A program made the translations under genes and the position numbers. DNA of 64,000 bases from Bombyx mori (lineage: Eukaryota > Arthropoda > Insecta > Lepidoptera > Bombycidae): contig NC_085110.1 in the NCBI RefSeq assembly GCF_030269925.1, forward strand, positions 3,472,001 through 3,536,000. Direction: 5' to 3'. Positions within the stretch are counted from its first letter, which is position 1; each line of letters opens with the position of its first letter. Below the pieces are notes generated by a model, which was not told the DNA's origin, made no database searches, and worked only from the letters and a program-made list of their open reading frames with translations. Shown here piece by piece: positions 30,052-41,545 of this stretch.

Positions 30052-31944
30052 ACGGTTGCTTTAAAACTTCCAACCGGAACCGAATCACAAAATCTCACTT
30101 GTGAAAAAAACGATAATTCGGAAAATACTGCTCCAACGTCTACAATATATGGTATCGATACAAACTTTAATGCTCGACAAAATAGCATTTTGGAACAAGA
30201 AAATCTGGAAAAAAATGATCTCATCGAAACACCTAGAAAGCGTAAATTACGCCAATTGATTTTGGTACAAGACAGTTTCATAAAAACACAAAAAATGCAA
30301 ATCAGAAGGCTTCAAAAGAAAACCAGCCGTTATCAGAAAAAAATTGCTAATTTAAAGGACATTTTGAAAAACCTTAATGAAAAAAACTTCATTAGTGCTG
30401 ATCACGTTACGCAATTAGAAAACATTGGAGTAACCGACCTTATCCAGCGTTATGAAAGAAATGTTTCATCGGGTCAAAGTACTAACCAGAAATATCCGCC
30501 TGCTTTAAGAATTTTTGCCACTACTCTTCACTTTTATTCGCCAAAGGCGTACGCGTATGTAAGAAAAAAATTCCAAACAGCTTTGCCTCATATTCGAACC
30601 ATAAAAAAGTGGTACCAATCTATCGATGCTCAGCCTGGATTCACGCAAGAATCATTAAAAGCGATAAAACTTAAAACTGCCTGCACTAAACACAAATTGT
30701 TGTGTAATTTAGTTTTAGATGAAATGGCAATCAGACAGCATGTAGAGTGGGATGGAAAACAAATGCACGGGTATGTTGATATTTCTAATTCTGCAGAACA
30801 AGGGGATTGTTTACCCGAAGCCAAAGAAGTTCTTGTATTTTTAGTTACCGCAATTAATGGGGCTTGGAAAATACCAGTCGGGTATTTTCTCATTGACGGT
30901 GTCACAGGAGAACAACGGTCTAATCTTGTCAGACAATGTTTGGAATTATTAGAAGATACAGGTATTCAAGTTACCTCGATGACTTTTGACGGCTGTCCAG
31001 CCAATATCACCATGGCTAAGAAACTCGGATGTTCTTTTGAAGTTGAAAACTTAAAATCATATTTTGAGCACCCCGTTACTCGTCAACCTGTACATATTTT
31101 TCTCGATCCATGCCACATGCTGAAGCTATTGAGAAATGCTTTTGAATCATATGGATGTTTCATGGATGCTTCAAATAGGTGTATAAAATGGAGTCATCTA
31201 AAAAATCTGTATGACATTCAGGATAAAGAAAAACTGCACTTAGCAAATAAATTACGAAAAAGTCATATCTTTTTCAAGAACCAAAAAATGAAAGTTCGCT
31301 TAGCTTCGCAATTATTTAGCAACAGTGTTGCAGATGCCCTGAATTTTTGTTGTGAACTTCAAATCGCTGGTTTTGATGATGTAGAAGGCACTGTGGAATA
31401 TCTAAAAACTATCAACAACTTGTTCGATGTGTTAAATTCAAGGCATATGGCCCAACTCCATTATAAAAAACCAGTTTGCCCAGGCAACAAAGACAAGGTA
31501 TTTGAAACTTTAGAAAAGGCGAAACGGTGTCTAACATCTATAAAGCTTTCAGATGGTACAAAAGCTATCATTACACCCAGAAAAACCGGTTTTATTGGTT
31601 TATTAGTGTGCATAGAAAGCCTCAAGGCCTTGTATATACAACTAATTGAAAAGGACCAAAAACTTAAGTACATTCCGGCTTACAAAATCAGCCAAGATCA
31701 TTTAGAGCTTATGTTTGGACATATACGGTCACATGGTGGATGCAGCACCAACCCAACGGCGCGACAGTTTCAAGCAATATATAAAAAGCTCTTGGTAAAG
31801 TCGGAGCTTAGAGATGTAGACCAGGGAAACTGTATAGCTCTTGAGGAGGTTTCTTTTTTGTCGTGCTCTTCAGCTGTCCAAAATATAAATCGATTGTCAT
31901 CGAACCATGTAAGTTACACGAAGGTAATGACGAAGACGAGATGA
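30052..31944 (+). CDS. THAP transposase exon 3: coiled coil and catalytic core
   Basis: The acceptor TTACAG precedes it (30050-30051) and the frame joins exon 2. From the Met at 30190 (584 residues; numbering from there): basic coiled coil at about 14-70 (RKRKLRQLILVQ, QIRRLQKKTSRYQKK), a YPPALRIFATTLHFYSPKAY segment, then an RNase H-like core. The three acids expected of P-element transposases are present: D177 in LVLDEMAIR, D267 in MTFDGCPAN, and E506 in HLELMFGHIRSHGG. Between the second and third lies the long insertion domain that in P elements binds GTP. The frame ends with 11 odd codons after a GTAAGT at 31909; the real C-terminus is in another frame. Family identity is secure; activity is doubtful. 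Confidence 0.9.
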   Translation, partial: TVALKLPTGTESQNLTCEKNDNSENTAPTSTIYGIDTNFNARQNSILEQENLEKNDLIETPRKRKLRQLILVQDSFIKTQKMQIRRLQKKTSRYQKKIANLKDILKNLNEKNFISADHVTQLENIGVTDLIQRYERNVSSGQSTNQKYPPALRIFATTLHFYSPKAYAYVRKKFQTALPHIRTIKKWYQSIDAQPGFTQESLKAIKLKTACTKHKLLCNLVLDEMAIRQHVEWDGKQMHGYVDISNSAEQGDCLPEAKEVLVFLVTAINGAWKIPVGYFLIDGVTGEQRSNLVRQCLELLEDTGIQVTSMTFDGCPANITMAKKLGCSFEVENLKSYFEHPVTRQPVHIFLDPCHMLKLLRNAFESYGCFMDASNRCIKWSHLKNLYDIQDKEKLHLANKLRKSHIFFKNQKMKVRLASQLFSNSVADALNFCCELQIAGFDDVEGTVEYLKTINNLFDVLNSRHMAQLHYKKPVCPGNKDKVFETLEKAKRCLTSIKLSDGTKAIITPRKTGFIGLLVCIESLKALYIQLIEKDQKLKYIPAYKISQDHLELMFGHIRSHGGCSTNPTARQFQAIYKKLLVKSELRDVDQGNCIALEEVSFLSCSSAVQNINRLSSNHVSYTKVMTKTR

Positions 31945-32501
31945 GTTTATTATATGAACAAGCCGTATTTGATGAGGAAATCAGTATACTTGTACAAGAT
32001 GTCACAGAATTTAGTAGCCAGGTAGTGTCATACATAGCTGGATTTATAGTTCATCGTTTGCTAAAATTGCTGAAGTGTGATACATGCTGTAGCGGTTTGA
32101 TTGCAGATACAATTAATGACAAGCACCTCAAGTTAATAAAATTGAAGGATAAAGGCGGCCTTATATTTCCATCTAGTGACGTAATAACCATATGTAAACG
32201 GATGGAAGTAATAATAAAAACATATATTCTTTCATCTAATACCACGAAAATTTTATCAAAAAATATTAGACAAGAGCTCATGTCAAAATCTTTATCGCAT
32301 TTTTTAGGTATGAATCTTTTTGAAAAAATTAATTTTCACCAATTTAATCAATCGCCAATGAATAACCATTTAATAATTCTTATAAAAGCCGTAATGGAAA
32401 AATATGTAAACATAAGATTACACTACTTAACTAAGAACGCTATACCTAAACTGTCTAAGCGGCAAGTTTTAAATAAATATTTACATTTTACTGGTCAATA
32501 A
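31945..32501 (+). pseudogene. THAP transposase C-terminal domain, in a shifted frame
   Basis: The frame open from 31863 to a TAA at 32499 reads DEEISILVQDVTEF, VVSYIAGFIVHRLL and CDTCCSGL, the C-terminal part of P-type transposases. It is offset by one base from exon 3, and the two frames overlap at 31863-31944, so one lost base there would explain the break. A 113-nt intron (31909-32021, GTAAGT...CAG) would also restore frame, but would remove well-conserved residues. Polyadenylation signals AATAAA overlap the stop (32497-32502) and recur at 32512. Confidence 0.82.
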
Positions 32502-32502
32502 A

Positions 32503-33147
32503 ATCCTTAACAATAAAATTCTTGCAGTTTTACTTGTGTTTCTCTTGATTCGAGAAGTTGATATCCTAACTGTTTCTTGGTAGTTAATATAATTAGTTAA
32601 TATTCCAATTATGATAAAACTTCGCTTGTATAGAGTACCTACGGTCGAGGGAAACTCCGGTATAGTATTCAAGTCAATTTATTATTATTATTATAAGTAT
32701 TATAGTCAATAAAATTTTAGGAGAGAGAGCAGATAATATAGTTAACTGAATTTTAATCGATACTTTTCTATGATTATCACTTAACATCACTAGTTGCATA
32801 ACTTGCACATGTGTGTTTATTCAGAGTCCGTAGCTACAGGTAAATGCGCCGCCCTCTTTTTGCATGTGTTCTATTAATGAGTTTATTGGTGTTGCTGTAA
32901 GTTTCTTCGTGTGCGGGAGAAATATGAGCTCGTGTGCCGTTCTTACAATTTTTGGTTTTGTGTGAGTGAAGTAAGTGGGAGAAACGCGGAGACATCTGAA
33001 CACGAATAATTTTTTGTACAAAGCTAATCTCCTTGTTTCTATGATCTGTGATGAAACCCATAGATATCGCTAAGTGAACGTCGGTACCCTCTTAAATAGC
33101 TATAGAAAAAGTAGAATGTCTTTAAAAGTATCTAGATATGATATTAC
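32503..33147. other. 3' flank of transposase gene, nothing else recognised
   Basis: AT-rich, with short (ATT)n near 32683. I see no inverted repeat matching 28562-29050. Confidence 0.4.
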
Positions 33148-33206
33148 CTGCTTAGGGTCAGCTTACGGCCCACCTGATTTAATAGTTACCGTCGCTCATG
33201 GACGTC
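33148..33206 (-). repeat. decayed family C fragment
   Basis: It keeps GGTCAGCTTACGGCCCACCTGA and TTACCGTCGCTCATGGAC; directly followed by a family B LINE tail. Confidence 0.6.
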
Positions 33207-33420
33207 TATTTTTTCCTGCCTATGCTGATAGCCTTGTATATATAACATAATAATCGCCTCTATTTCAGCTTCTCCTTGACGTGTAGGTGAGCTCAAATCG
33301 GAGTGTTGCTACACTGGCCCTAGCAAGAATAGTGCTTCGCAGAATCTACCAGCGAATGGGAAATGCGACCCACTGAGAAGATCCGGCGAGAAACTCAGTG
33401 GGCTGTGTCTATGGGTCAGG
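33207..33420 (-). mobile_element. 5'-truncated LINE family B 3' end
   Basis: Minus copy with A-run at the left, terminal hairpin GCTGATAGCC, 3' module, ending at CCCACTGAG...GCTGTGTC. Confidence 0.83.
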
Positions 33421-34383
33421 ATGGACGTAACGGAGTAAATACTTCTCGGACTCAATTTTTATTTTCGCTCAATATTCGTTCATAAGAAATCGCTTAAGGT
33501 CCAAAACTATTGCAAAGCTTTGATTACCACCGTCTCTTGCAGCTGTAAACAGATTGTGCCTATTGTAAAAATGCGACACTTCTATTCGACTTTAAAATGG
33601 GCAAGTGGCAAAATAAATGACGAATGGAATCAAATCAAATAAAAATAAAAATTCAGCATAAATGAAAGTACATACTTGTTGAACGTCAAAAAGAACTACC
33701 GCTAATTCACAAAAACTAGCCTCCGTCCTGAGAAGAACTGGCAAGAAATTCAGCGGGCATGTCTTTTTTCATCTTTTTTTTTTAATATTAGATTATTTTT
33801 TTAATATTAATTTTTACAATGAGTTACAATGAGTTCAAACTCCTCTTTCTTTAAACCTTATTCATGAATAACAAACAACAGAACAAACCTTAAATATGGC
33901 CAATATAAGGTTTGTTGGAATATTTGGCCAAATCTCTAATCACCAACATTATAATCACAGTATTCTGACTAGTCAGCTATTAAATAAGGGATTGAACGAA
34001 AAAAAGTGACCCTAAAGCTAAAAGCATAAATTTTAGCGTAGTAATTCAAATATACTTTCACCCTGTCTTCTAATTAATATTAGATCTAAAGATCTCTTGT
34101 AAAATGAATCTTGAAGCTTTCATGCTGTACCGTCGACAATCTCATGGATATTAATTACATTCTAAATATAAACAAAAATGTTATGGCGGATTTTGTACGG
34201 ATAATAGAACCTAATAATGTTACAGAAATTCCTCGAATAAAGCAATCGCGCAACAAATATATACACAAAATAGTTTTAGTATTAAAACATTTCATATTGA
34301 AAATTAAACAAAAATATAAGTTGTGATGACTTTTGTAAAACCAATAGCCGTTGGTGATAGCCGACGACGAAGAATAAGTGAAA
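33421..34383. other. no gene; small LINE tail at 33725-33780
   Basis: CTCCGTCCTGAGAAGAACTG and GCAAGAAATTCAGCGGGC followed by T-rich DNA looks like a diverged LINE 3' piece. The rest is AT-rich without recognisable features. Confidence 0.4.
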
Positions 34384-34798
34384 CTAGAGGTCCCGCAGTA
34401 GTCGAAATTCGACTATAATTAATTGGAATTGTAAGTTTGTACACTATTATGATTGTATTTTATACTTATATAATCACAAATTTCGCCAAGACTACACTAT
34501 AAAAAATATTAACAAATACAAACCATATTCTATTCTCAATTTGACAACCGATGTCAAGAACAAAAGTTTGACAATAAATAGTGTGCATGCGTGTGTGCGT
34601 CAAATACATGGTATGTAGTGTGTGCAATGTTTTCTTTATTGATTTAATGTATCTTTTATGCATTATTTTAAAAAAATATTAGCCTTGTGCACTTCTTCTC
34701 TATATTCTCTATAAGTGTGGAAAATTTCATACTCCTCCGTCTGCGCAATTTTCGTAAAAAGGGATACAAAGTTTTTGCTTCACGTATTAATATATAGA
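34384..34798 (-). mobile_element. non-autonomous Helitron (TACGTGAAGC family), copy 1
   Basis: On the minus strand it starts TCTATATATTAATACGTG after A and ends GGTCCC-type DNA and CTAG before T. A perfect palindrome, AGTCGAAATTCGACT, stands about 12 nt before the 3' end, the usual subterminal Helitron hairpin. A near-identical copy lies at 50729-51144. Confidence 0.88.
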
Positions 34799-36023
34799 TA
34801 TCGATGACAAAGCAATTTAATAAAATATTAAATTCCACATAATATTCTGAATCTAGAACGATCGCAAAGATCCCTCATTAAGGTTGCGTATTCAATACTG
34901 TATCGTTACGAACGCATTATCTGAAATCATTAAGAACCATTCTGATAGAAGAATATATTTCTTATATTTAATTTAAAAGTACTCGCAAACAAATTGCCTT
35001 TTCGCATTAAAAGTGTAAAATTTCCAAAAATATTCGAAATTCAGTTAATATAAGTAAGCATTTGGTATCACCAGTATTTTTCTCATCAAAAGAGCGTAGT
35101 TTTGTTTTTTTTTTAGTTTACCTCAGTTTTGACTACTATTAACAAAATTAGTACATAATTTTATCTTACTTTAAAAGACAGATAATGTAACTGTTAAAAA
35201 ATAAAAACAAATGTTGCAAATCTGATTAATATTAAAAATATTACATGTCAAACCTTTAAAACACTCTTCTGTAAAATTAGTAAGTTTTGAGATTATACAG
35301 TTTTAATGCGAGAAGACGTAAATGCCATTTGATGATTGACTACTGAACAAAAGAAGGGAGGACATTGTAGCATGTATGTGGAACATTATGGCTATACTCT
35401 CTTCTAAGCTGGTACTAAGTTTTCTCAAAAGCGGTACGTCTGTCAGTCTCCATTTATTATAAACAACATAATAAATATCATTCCCAACATATACTCGACG
35501 CAATGATTTACTTGTAAACGGGCCTAATTAAATGGCTGCACAATCTTACAAGCAAGTAGGAAGTCTTTTTATAACAATTTCTTGACAGTATTCCGAACAC
35601 ACCTTTGATCGGATCCAAAGGAACTTTTGTTTCCGTAGGGCGTTCTGTTAGATTCCGTACCTTCGTGTCTTAATTGGGTACACGGGCATTCACGCGTGCA
35701 CCAATTAATACAGACAACACTGACATAGAAACCCTCACACAAACACACGCCTGAATAAACAATGCATTTTAAGGGGACTAATTTTAATAACAAATAAATT
35801 ATAATAATTAGTTGTGTTTATTTCTCACTGTGTAGTTAAGAAAAGTAGCGAGCTATTCCCACCACGAGTCTTTTAGATGATTTTACATAAATTTTAATAG
35901 TTGTCAATAAATTCATTAATTAATGTTATTGAATTTGCAAAGGGATACATGTATTTTTCCGCCTGTTCTAGATAATATTATCATAATAATTTATTTATTT
36001 ATGAGTAAATGTACACGTCTTCC
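34799..36023. other. no feature recognised
   Basis: 1.2 kb of AT-rich DNA without recognisable repeat or gene. Confidence 0.4.
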
Positions 36024-36100
36024 TAATTTTTCGCCGGATCAGTGGATGGCGATTTTGATGGCGGTGGTAGGTTCAGCGAAGCACTAATGCTCTTAGGTAG
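36024..36100 (+). repeat. decayed LINE family B scrap
   Basis: It keeps TTTTTCGCCGGATC, GGCGGTGGTAGGTTCAGCGA and AGCACTAATGCTCTTAG. Confidence 0.5.
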
Positions 36101-36705
36101 GGAAAGAAATAATCAAACATAATAAATATTTTGCAATCCCATAGAAATCTTGTAAGAACACGATTTAAGACATACGGCAACACTTACACTATTGTCTTGA
36201 TCTCTCAACCAAAGTCACGTATCCTACTAGTCTTCGTAACATTACCGATCTTCAACAATGGAATCTTAAAAGAAATTCGTGTCTTGTAGGAAGCGTTAAG
36301 GAATTTATAATTCCTGAATTTTACACAGCAAAATGCTTTTGGTATTTCAATTTCGTATTTCCTCTTTTCCAACGTTTGAATATTAAATATCATTAAAAGG
36401 TTTTTTTTTTGCTTTCCGAATTAAAATACGTTTTTATTAATGATCTTTGAGCAAATAGTATAATCGTCACGTTCGTGACGTTATCATGCATAGATGCATA
36501 GATTTTTAGCAAAAATTTCATGATCGACCGCCCTCGTTAACTTATACTATATATTATATCCACATTCCAGCTTTTAGACCTGTTTTTTACACAAAATAAT
36601 GTGCATGAGACGTGGCTGTATAATTTGTATTTCTGTTTTACTGCATTAATAGTTGGACAATCAAGATCACGGTCAAATTGGACTTAACCGGAATTGTAGT
36701 GATTG
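36101..36705. other. no feature recognised
   Basis: AT-rich spacer between two repeat relics. Confidence 0.4.
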
Positions 36706-36955
36706 AAGTGTCGGTAGTAGCGGCTGATTCACCCTTCAAATCAGAACGCATGACTAGTACGCGGCAGAAATGGGCAGTATACTGGTGCAACCTACCCGCT
36801 CTGACTAACAATTTGCGCTACACCCAGTAATTTTACGATGTTCCTTCGCCATAGAAGTCGTTGGTGTTAGGTACCTGTGGAATTTCAATACGGTCATAGG
36901 CGCATCGATAAATACGAGCGAACCGGCGTCTTATCGTCTAGGCCAAGATTTTTAG
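36706..36955 (-). repeat. old Bm1 copy
   Basis: Head and body order is preserved (CTGATTCACCCTTCAAATC, ACGATGTTCCTTCGCCATAG, GGCGTCTTATCGTCTAGGCC) but heavily mutated; the A-tail end is missing. Confidence 0.65.
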
Positions 36956-38076
36956 ATCTTCCAAAAAGGCATTAACGAAAGTATGACAAACAAACAAAAG
37001 CATTTCTGTATTAATAATGTTGATAAATTGTAATCATTCTAAATTGCTTACAAGTCAACCGGTTCGAAAATTAAAAATATTTCCTTCATAATAAATTCGT
37101 TGAACATCACAAATATGTCAATGTAAATTTTCTAAGAAATCAAATTAATCTCAGACGAAAATTCATCTTACGGCTTTGGTTTACGATCAAATATTAATTA
37201 ACGTCTCCAGTGGCATTTTGAAATTTTGACGCGAACAAACTTCGATATTGTGACAGCAATTAATCAAAGTTCTTTCGGTAGAAAATAAATAAGTTTCAAG
37301 TTAGAGTGTTGTGGCTTAGTTTCGGCTTAGAACGAGCATTGTTTGTTTTTTTTGGTTACTTTAAAAATAGAGCCTTTGTGGACAGCTCTAGGAATTCTGT
37401 CCAAGATTTTCTCCTGTGTTATGGGTCAGAATCCAGTTCGCTCAGACCCCAGATACCAAATATCTTTGACAAAGACAATAACTCCGACCTCGAATCGAAC
37501 TCAGAGTACCACGGAGGACTAAAGTTAAGGTCACTTTTCTAAAGAGGAAGCCTAATTAACGCTATTTTAAATCAAATTCAATTGAAAATGTAATAATTTT
37601 TATTTTAGTAAATTTACCTTTAAAGGTGATTAAATCGTATTTCCACAAAAGGTAAAAAGCGGAAAGCGTGACTGAGGTTCACTAGCATAAAATAATACAA
37701 TATGTCCTAATATTTTAAGCCCTACTGGGTAACGAAATGGTAACGCTACCTAGTTTATAATATTACCAAAGCTTACCAACCTATAAATCCTCATTTGAAG
37801 CGGCCAAATTATCCATTCTTCGATACTTTAAATATTATAGATGTCTTTGTAAGTTTATGTGTTTTGTTTGTCCTTATAGGTCGAAAGATAGCAACGCAAT
37901 CAATCGATTAACATTGAGTGACATGATTTAAAAAAAATGATAAGTCGGGGCTACCTTTTATCCAAAAAAAAAGTTCTCATTTACATTGTTTTATTATCTT
38001 TAGAAAAATAACGTGACACAAAATAAAATTAACACTTTTCCTTGACAACGCGGGCGTAACTGCAAGTGACACCTAA
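36956..38076. other. no feature recognised
   Basis: AT-rich. The 78-codon frame at 37306-37542 shows no motif. Confidence 0.4.
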
Positions 38077-38401
38077 TCTATACATACATATAAATAAAAT
38101 TGGAGTGTCTGTTTGTAATATTGAAATAACCGTTTTTTACTGCATGCATATGAATATATATACGGTACATACACCAAAATAACATTTTTTACAATTTTTG
38201 TCTGTCTGTCTGTTTGTTCCGGCTAATCTCTGGAACGGCTGGACCGATTCTGATGGGACTTTCACCGATAGGAGTGCTTAAGCTACTTTTTTTAGACTAG
38301 CTTCGCCCCGTGGCGTCACCTGCGGTACGACAATAACCGTGGGTAACATCGTCAATAATAAAATTTAATGTTTCCAAAGCGAAGCGATTACGGGTCACTA
38401 G
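38077..38401 (+). mobile_element. non-autonomous Helitron (ACATATAAATAAAATTGG family), copy 1
   Basis: A|TCTATACATACATATAAA...GGGTCACTAG|T. Inside it are (GTCT)n, CTCTGGAACGGCTGGACCGA and TTTCCAAAGCGAAGCGATT. A second copy lies at 61083-61454. Confidence 0.87.
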
Positions 38402-38559
38402 TATTATATATAATCTACGGCATTAATTATATTAGCATCAAAAAGGGAAGAAGTGAAAAAGTTTACCGTTGCATAAACCGGTGTAAAATAAATAAATTAA
38501 TCCTCAAAAGTAGTTTGGGATGTTTGATGGCGATCTCCATAATCACAATCCGCGTGGTG

Positions 38560-38708
38560 GTGGTTCGTTAACCTCCTTCGCCGAGACAAGTTAGCGCAGG
38601 GTCTAAGAACCTGTTCTTCTCTGGAGGCGCCGGAGTCCGACATAACCCGGTCTCTTACCCCCCTTGACCGGGTATCCGTAAATGGATTCCCCAGAGTTAA
38701 AAAAAAAG
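38560..38708 (+). repeat. possible LINE 3' end (GC-rich, A-run terminated)
   Basis: CTCCTTCGCCGAGACAAGTT, CTGGAGGCGCCGGAGTCCG, ACCGGGTATCCGTAAATGG, then an A-run at 38699-38707. Its shape is that of a LINE 3' end; seen once here, so weak. Confidence 0.4.
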
Positions 38709-38814
38709 GGTCTCCTCTACGGACCATCTCACAATTCCTTTAGAGTAGTTATTACCACACACAGTTCACTTCAAAACCGAACAACGAGGCGTAGATTCGC
38801 GCAGCCTCATTCAT

Positions 38815-39157
38815 TTCTCCATACCCGACCCTACGGGCCGAATGGTAAACAGTCGACGACGTCGTCCTAAGCACGTCATTACGGATCCATTACGGAGCAC
38901 CGGTCACCGTCTTCGCCGAACCCGTCGCAAACGACGAAGGGTTCGGCGAGTAAATTAACACAGCCAACTGAATTTCTCGCCGGATCTTCTCAGAAGGTCG
39001 CGTTTCCGATCCGGTGGTAGATTCTGCGAAGCACAGCTCTTGCTAGGGTTCGTATTAGCAACAACGTCAGGTTTGAGCCCCGCGAGTTCACCTACTAGTT
39101 CGGTGAATCTAGAATAATCCCTCGAGGTTACTATGTAGAATAGGTAGGAAAAAAAAT
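38815..39157 (+). mobile_element. 5'-truncated LINE family B copy with ORF2 C-terminus
   Basis: It begins in codons for an Arg-rich segment (CGACGACGTCGTCCTAAGCA), then HVITDP-type codons, the 3' module and A-run. A short internal deletion is present. Confidence 0.83.
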
Positions 39158-39511
39158 CATTTCCCATTTATCAGATAGTTTGTCCAAATGTTTTGACCGT
39201 AGAGCTTCCCTGAAGCAAATATCCATCGAAAGCTAATTAATTTTGCTATAAAATTTAATATCATAACATGAATTTGATTGACAAGCGTTAATCAAGCATA
39301 CTATGGAAGTTTGCGAAAAACATTCTATTAAACACAGCCTATTTCATTCTGTCATACGTCATTTTCTTTATGAAATTGGGCTGCCGGGGTAACAATTAAT
39401 GTCTGATTAATTATTATTAGTTTACAATTAGGTATTTATCGAATCCATTTATTAATTTAGTGCGAATATTTGGTACGACTTACGCACTAAGTTCGAATAT
39501 TTGGCATTCTC
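39158..39511. other. no feature recognised
   Basis: AT-rich spacer. Confidence 0.4.
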
Positions 39512-39711
39512 TGATGTTAGGGTGTCTTGTGAGTCTGCATGGGTAGGTACCACCACCCTGCCTATTTCTGCCGTGAAACAGTAATGCATTTCGGCTTGAA
39601 GGGTACGACAGCCGTTGTACTATTAAAACTGAAAACTCATGTCTCAAGGTGGGTGGCGGCGATTATGTTGTAGATGTCTATGTGCTCCACTCATCTAAGC
39701 AATAAAAAAAA
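39512..39711 (+). mobile_element. Bm1 SINE variant, head missing
   Basis: Diverged body with the variant segment TACTATTAAAACTGA and a deletion near its 3' end, then CATCTAAGCAATAAAA. Confidence 0.78.
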
Positions 39712-40184
39712 TACGGCTTACGGACGAATCAACCTTTTGTCTATTCTTAGCCTAAAATAATTGTGAAGACCGATTTCACAAGTAAGAATACCCGTATTGC
39801 GTTTCACTGAAGCCGCCGTGGCCTGATCGGTGAGACGTTGTGGCAACATTAAAAATAAAACGATACTTACCATAAGCATTGTACTGAATTTTTGAAGTAT
39901 TCTAAAGCAAAAATAAATTTCCGAAGTATATCCCATTGCGCGGAAATCTATATCGTTCGACAGGGGATTATCGAGCGTTGCTAAAAGCATTGTAGGCTTA
40001 GTACATTTTTACACACAAAAGCTATTGTACGCTACCATTTGAACTCACAATTTTTTCACTTATACTCGTTTTTTTTTTTTTATTAAATTGAAAAACTGGA
40101 AGGGTAACTCCATTAAGTGATCTTCGCCGAATGATCGAATCTATACCATAATCACTAAAGCCCCAACTATAGATTTATTGTACT

Positions 40185-40735
40185 ATTAAAACTGAGACCT
40201 TACAACTCGTGCTTTTTTTTTTCTACCTATGCGGATAGCCTTGAAAGGCTATTTCAGCTTCACCCTAACACGTAGGTGAGCTCACGGGGCTCAAACATGA
40301 TGACGTTGCTAACACGAACCCTAGCAAGAGCCGTACTTCGCAGAATCTACCGCTGGATCGGAAACGCGACCCACTGAGAAGATCCGTCGAGAAACTCAGT
40401 GGGCTGTGTCTGTGGATTAATTTACTCGTCGAGCCCTTCGTCGCAAGCGACGGGTTCGACGTCAACGATGACCGGTGCTTGAGGTAGCTAAAAGCACCGT
40501 TAGTGGATCGGGAGGATCCGAAATGACGTATTTTGGGCGACGTCGACTAAGTTCCATTCGGTCCGCAGGATCGGGAATGTAGTTACCGGCGGCCACGATG
40601 AGAGGGTTCTCGTGTCGCTCGTGTCTCAAGGTAAGTGGCGCCATTTAAGTTGTAGATATTTATGTACTCCGATAACCACTTAACACCAGGTGGGCCGTGA
40701 GCTCGTCCACCAATCTAAGTAATTTTTTTTAAAAT
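40185..40735 (+). mobile_element. Bm1 variant split by a LINE insertion
   Basis: The left piece (ACTATTAAAACTGAGACCTT, to 40211) and right piece (GTCTCAAGGTAAGTGGCGCC to the end of the tail at 40735) are one SINE broken by the minus-strand LINE at 40212-40617. CTCGTG occurs at both edges (40206-40211, 40618-40623). Confidence 0.75.
40212..40617 (-). pseudogene. LINE family B fragment: ORF2 C-terminus and 3' end
   Basis: The longest family B copy here. On the minus strand it encodes LIVAAGNYIPDPADRMELSR and VISDPPDPLTVLL, matching LIVAAADYSPNPDHAGASHR and VLTDPSDPITFAL of the full-length LINE. This shows that family B is a sister family of that element. 3' module and A-run follow. Confidence 0.87.
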
Positions 40736-40964
40736 TGAGAATCAAAAAAATGTACCAGTCTCGTTCGGTTTGTTGTAGATAGGTATAAATAAAACATAAA
40801 AATAACTTTACGGTTTAATATCGCGTTTTATTAATGTCATTAAATTAGTTTAGATAATTCGAATACAGTTACAGTTTTTGTGGCGACCGAACAACGAATA
40901 GTAGTTATTATAATAATGAAGTCGAGATTCATGACTGCAAAAGTAGTTTTAATTACATGTGACT

Positions 40965-41302
40965 TTCCCGGTTTGAGCCCCGTGAGCTTACCTACACGTC
41001 AAGGAGAAACTGAAATAGCCTCTCAAGGCTATCAGCATAGGTAGCAAAAAAAACCGCTGCTCATCTTGAGACTTATTGAGGTCTATTGTCATATAATTAC
41101 GCACGTTAACATTTTGACGCGAATGATTTTTATTACGCGATGTGTCAAGTACATTATAAAAGTCGGTTTATTGAGAAATTATAATTAATAATCATGCCAA
41201 TCAAGATTTGATTTGTAAACTACATAATACGTAGCTGACCATAAGCACGACTGAACAAGCAATATAATTTCTATGATGAGAATAACATGTGTTGTGAAAA
41301 TT
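40965..41302 (+). repeat. LINE tail plus flank, copy 1 of segmental duplication
   Basis: 40965-41051 is the last part of a family B 3' end. 41052-41302 matches 44900-45135 closely (CTTATTGAGGTCTAT..GTCATATAATTACGCAC, CACGACTGAACAAGCAATAT). The shared part spans the LINE end and its flank, so it is a duplication rather than two insertions. Confidence 0.75.
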
Positions 41303-41545
41303 TACTGGTGGTAGGACCTCTTGTGAGTCCGCGCGGGTAGGTACCACCACCCTGCCTATTTCTGCCGTGAAGCAGTATGCGTTTCGGCTTGAAGGGTGGG
41401 GCAGCCATTGTAACTATACTTGAGACCTTAGAACTTATATCTCAAGGTGGGTGGCGCATTTACGTTGTAGATGTCTATGGGCTCCAGTAATCACTTAACA
41501 CCAGGTGGGCTGTGAGCTCGTCCACCCATCTAAGCAATAAGAAAA
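41303..41545 (+). mobile_element. Bm1 SINE, head missing
   Basis: Body and tail, little diverged; inserted into the duplicated flank after the duplication, since the other copy lacks it. Confidence 0.9.

Larger units (their letters stand above)
29051..32502 (+). mobile_element. P-element-type (THAP) DNA transposon gene region
   Basis: Three exons encode a THAP zinc finger, coiled coil, RNase H-like transposase core and C-terminal domain, the layout of P elements and THAP9. Terminal inverted repeats and target duplications were not found by eye, so the element's ends are not defined and only the gene is spanned. One frame break lies between 31863 and 31944. Confidence 0.85.

Noticed and set aside
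31909..32021. A third intron in the THAP transposase as the preferred model
   Set aside because: It restores frame, but the supposed intron reads as well-conserved transposase sequence; a one-base loss is simpler.
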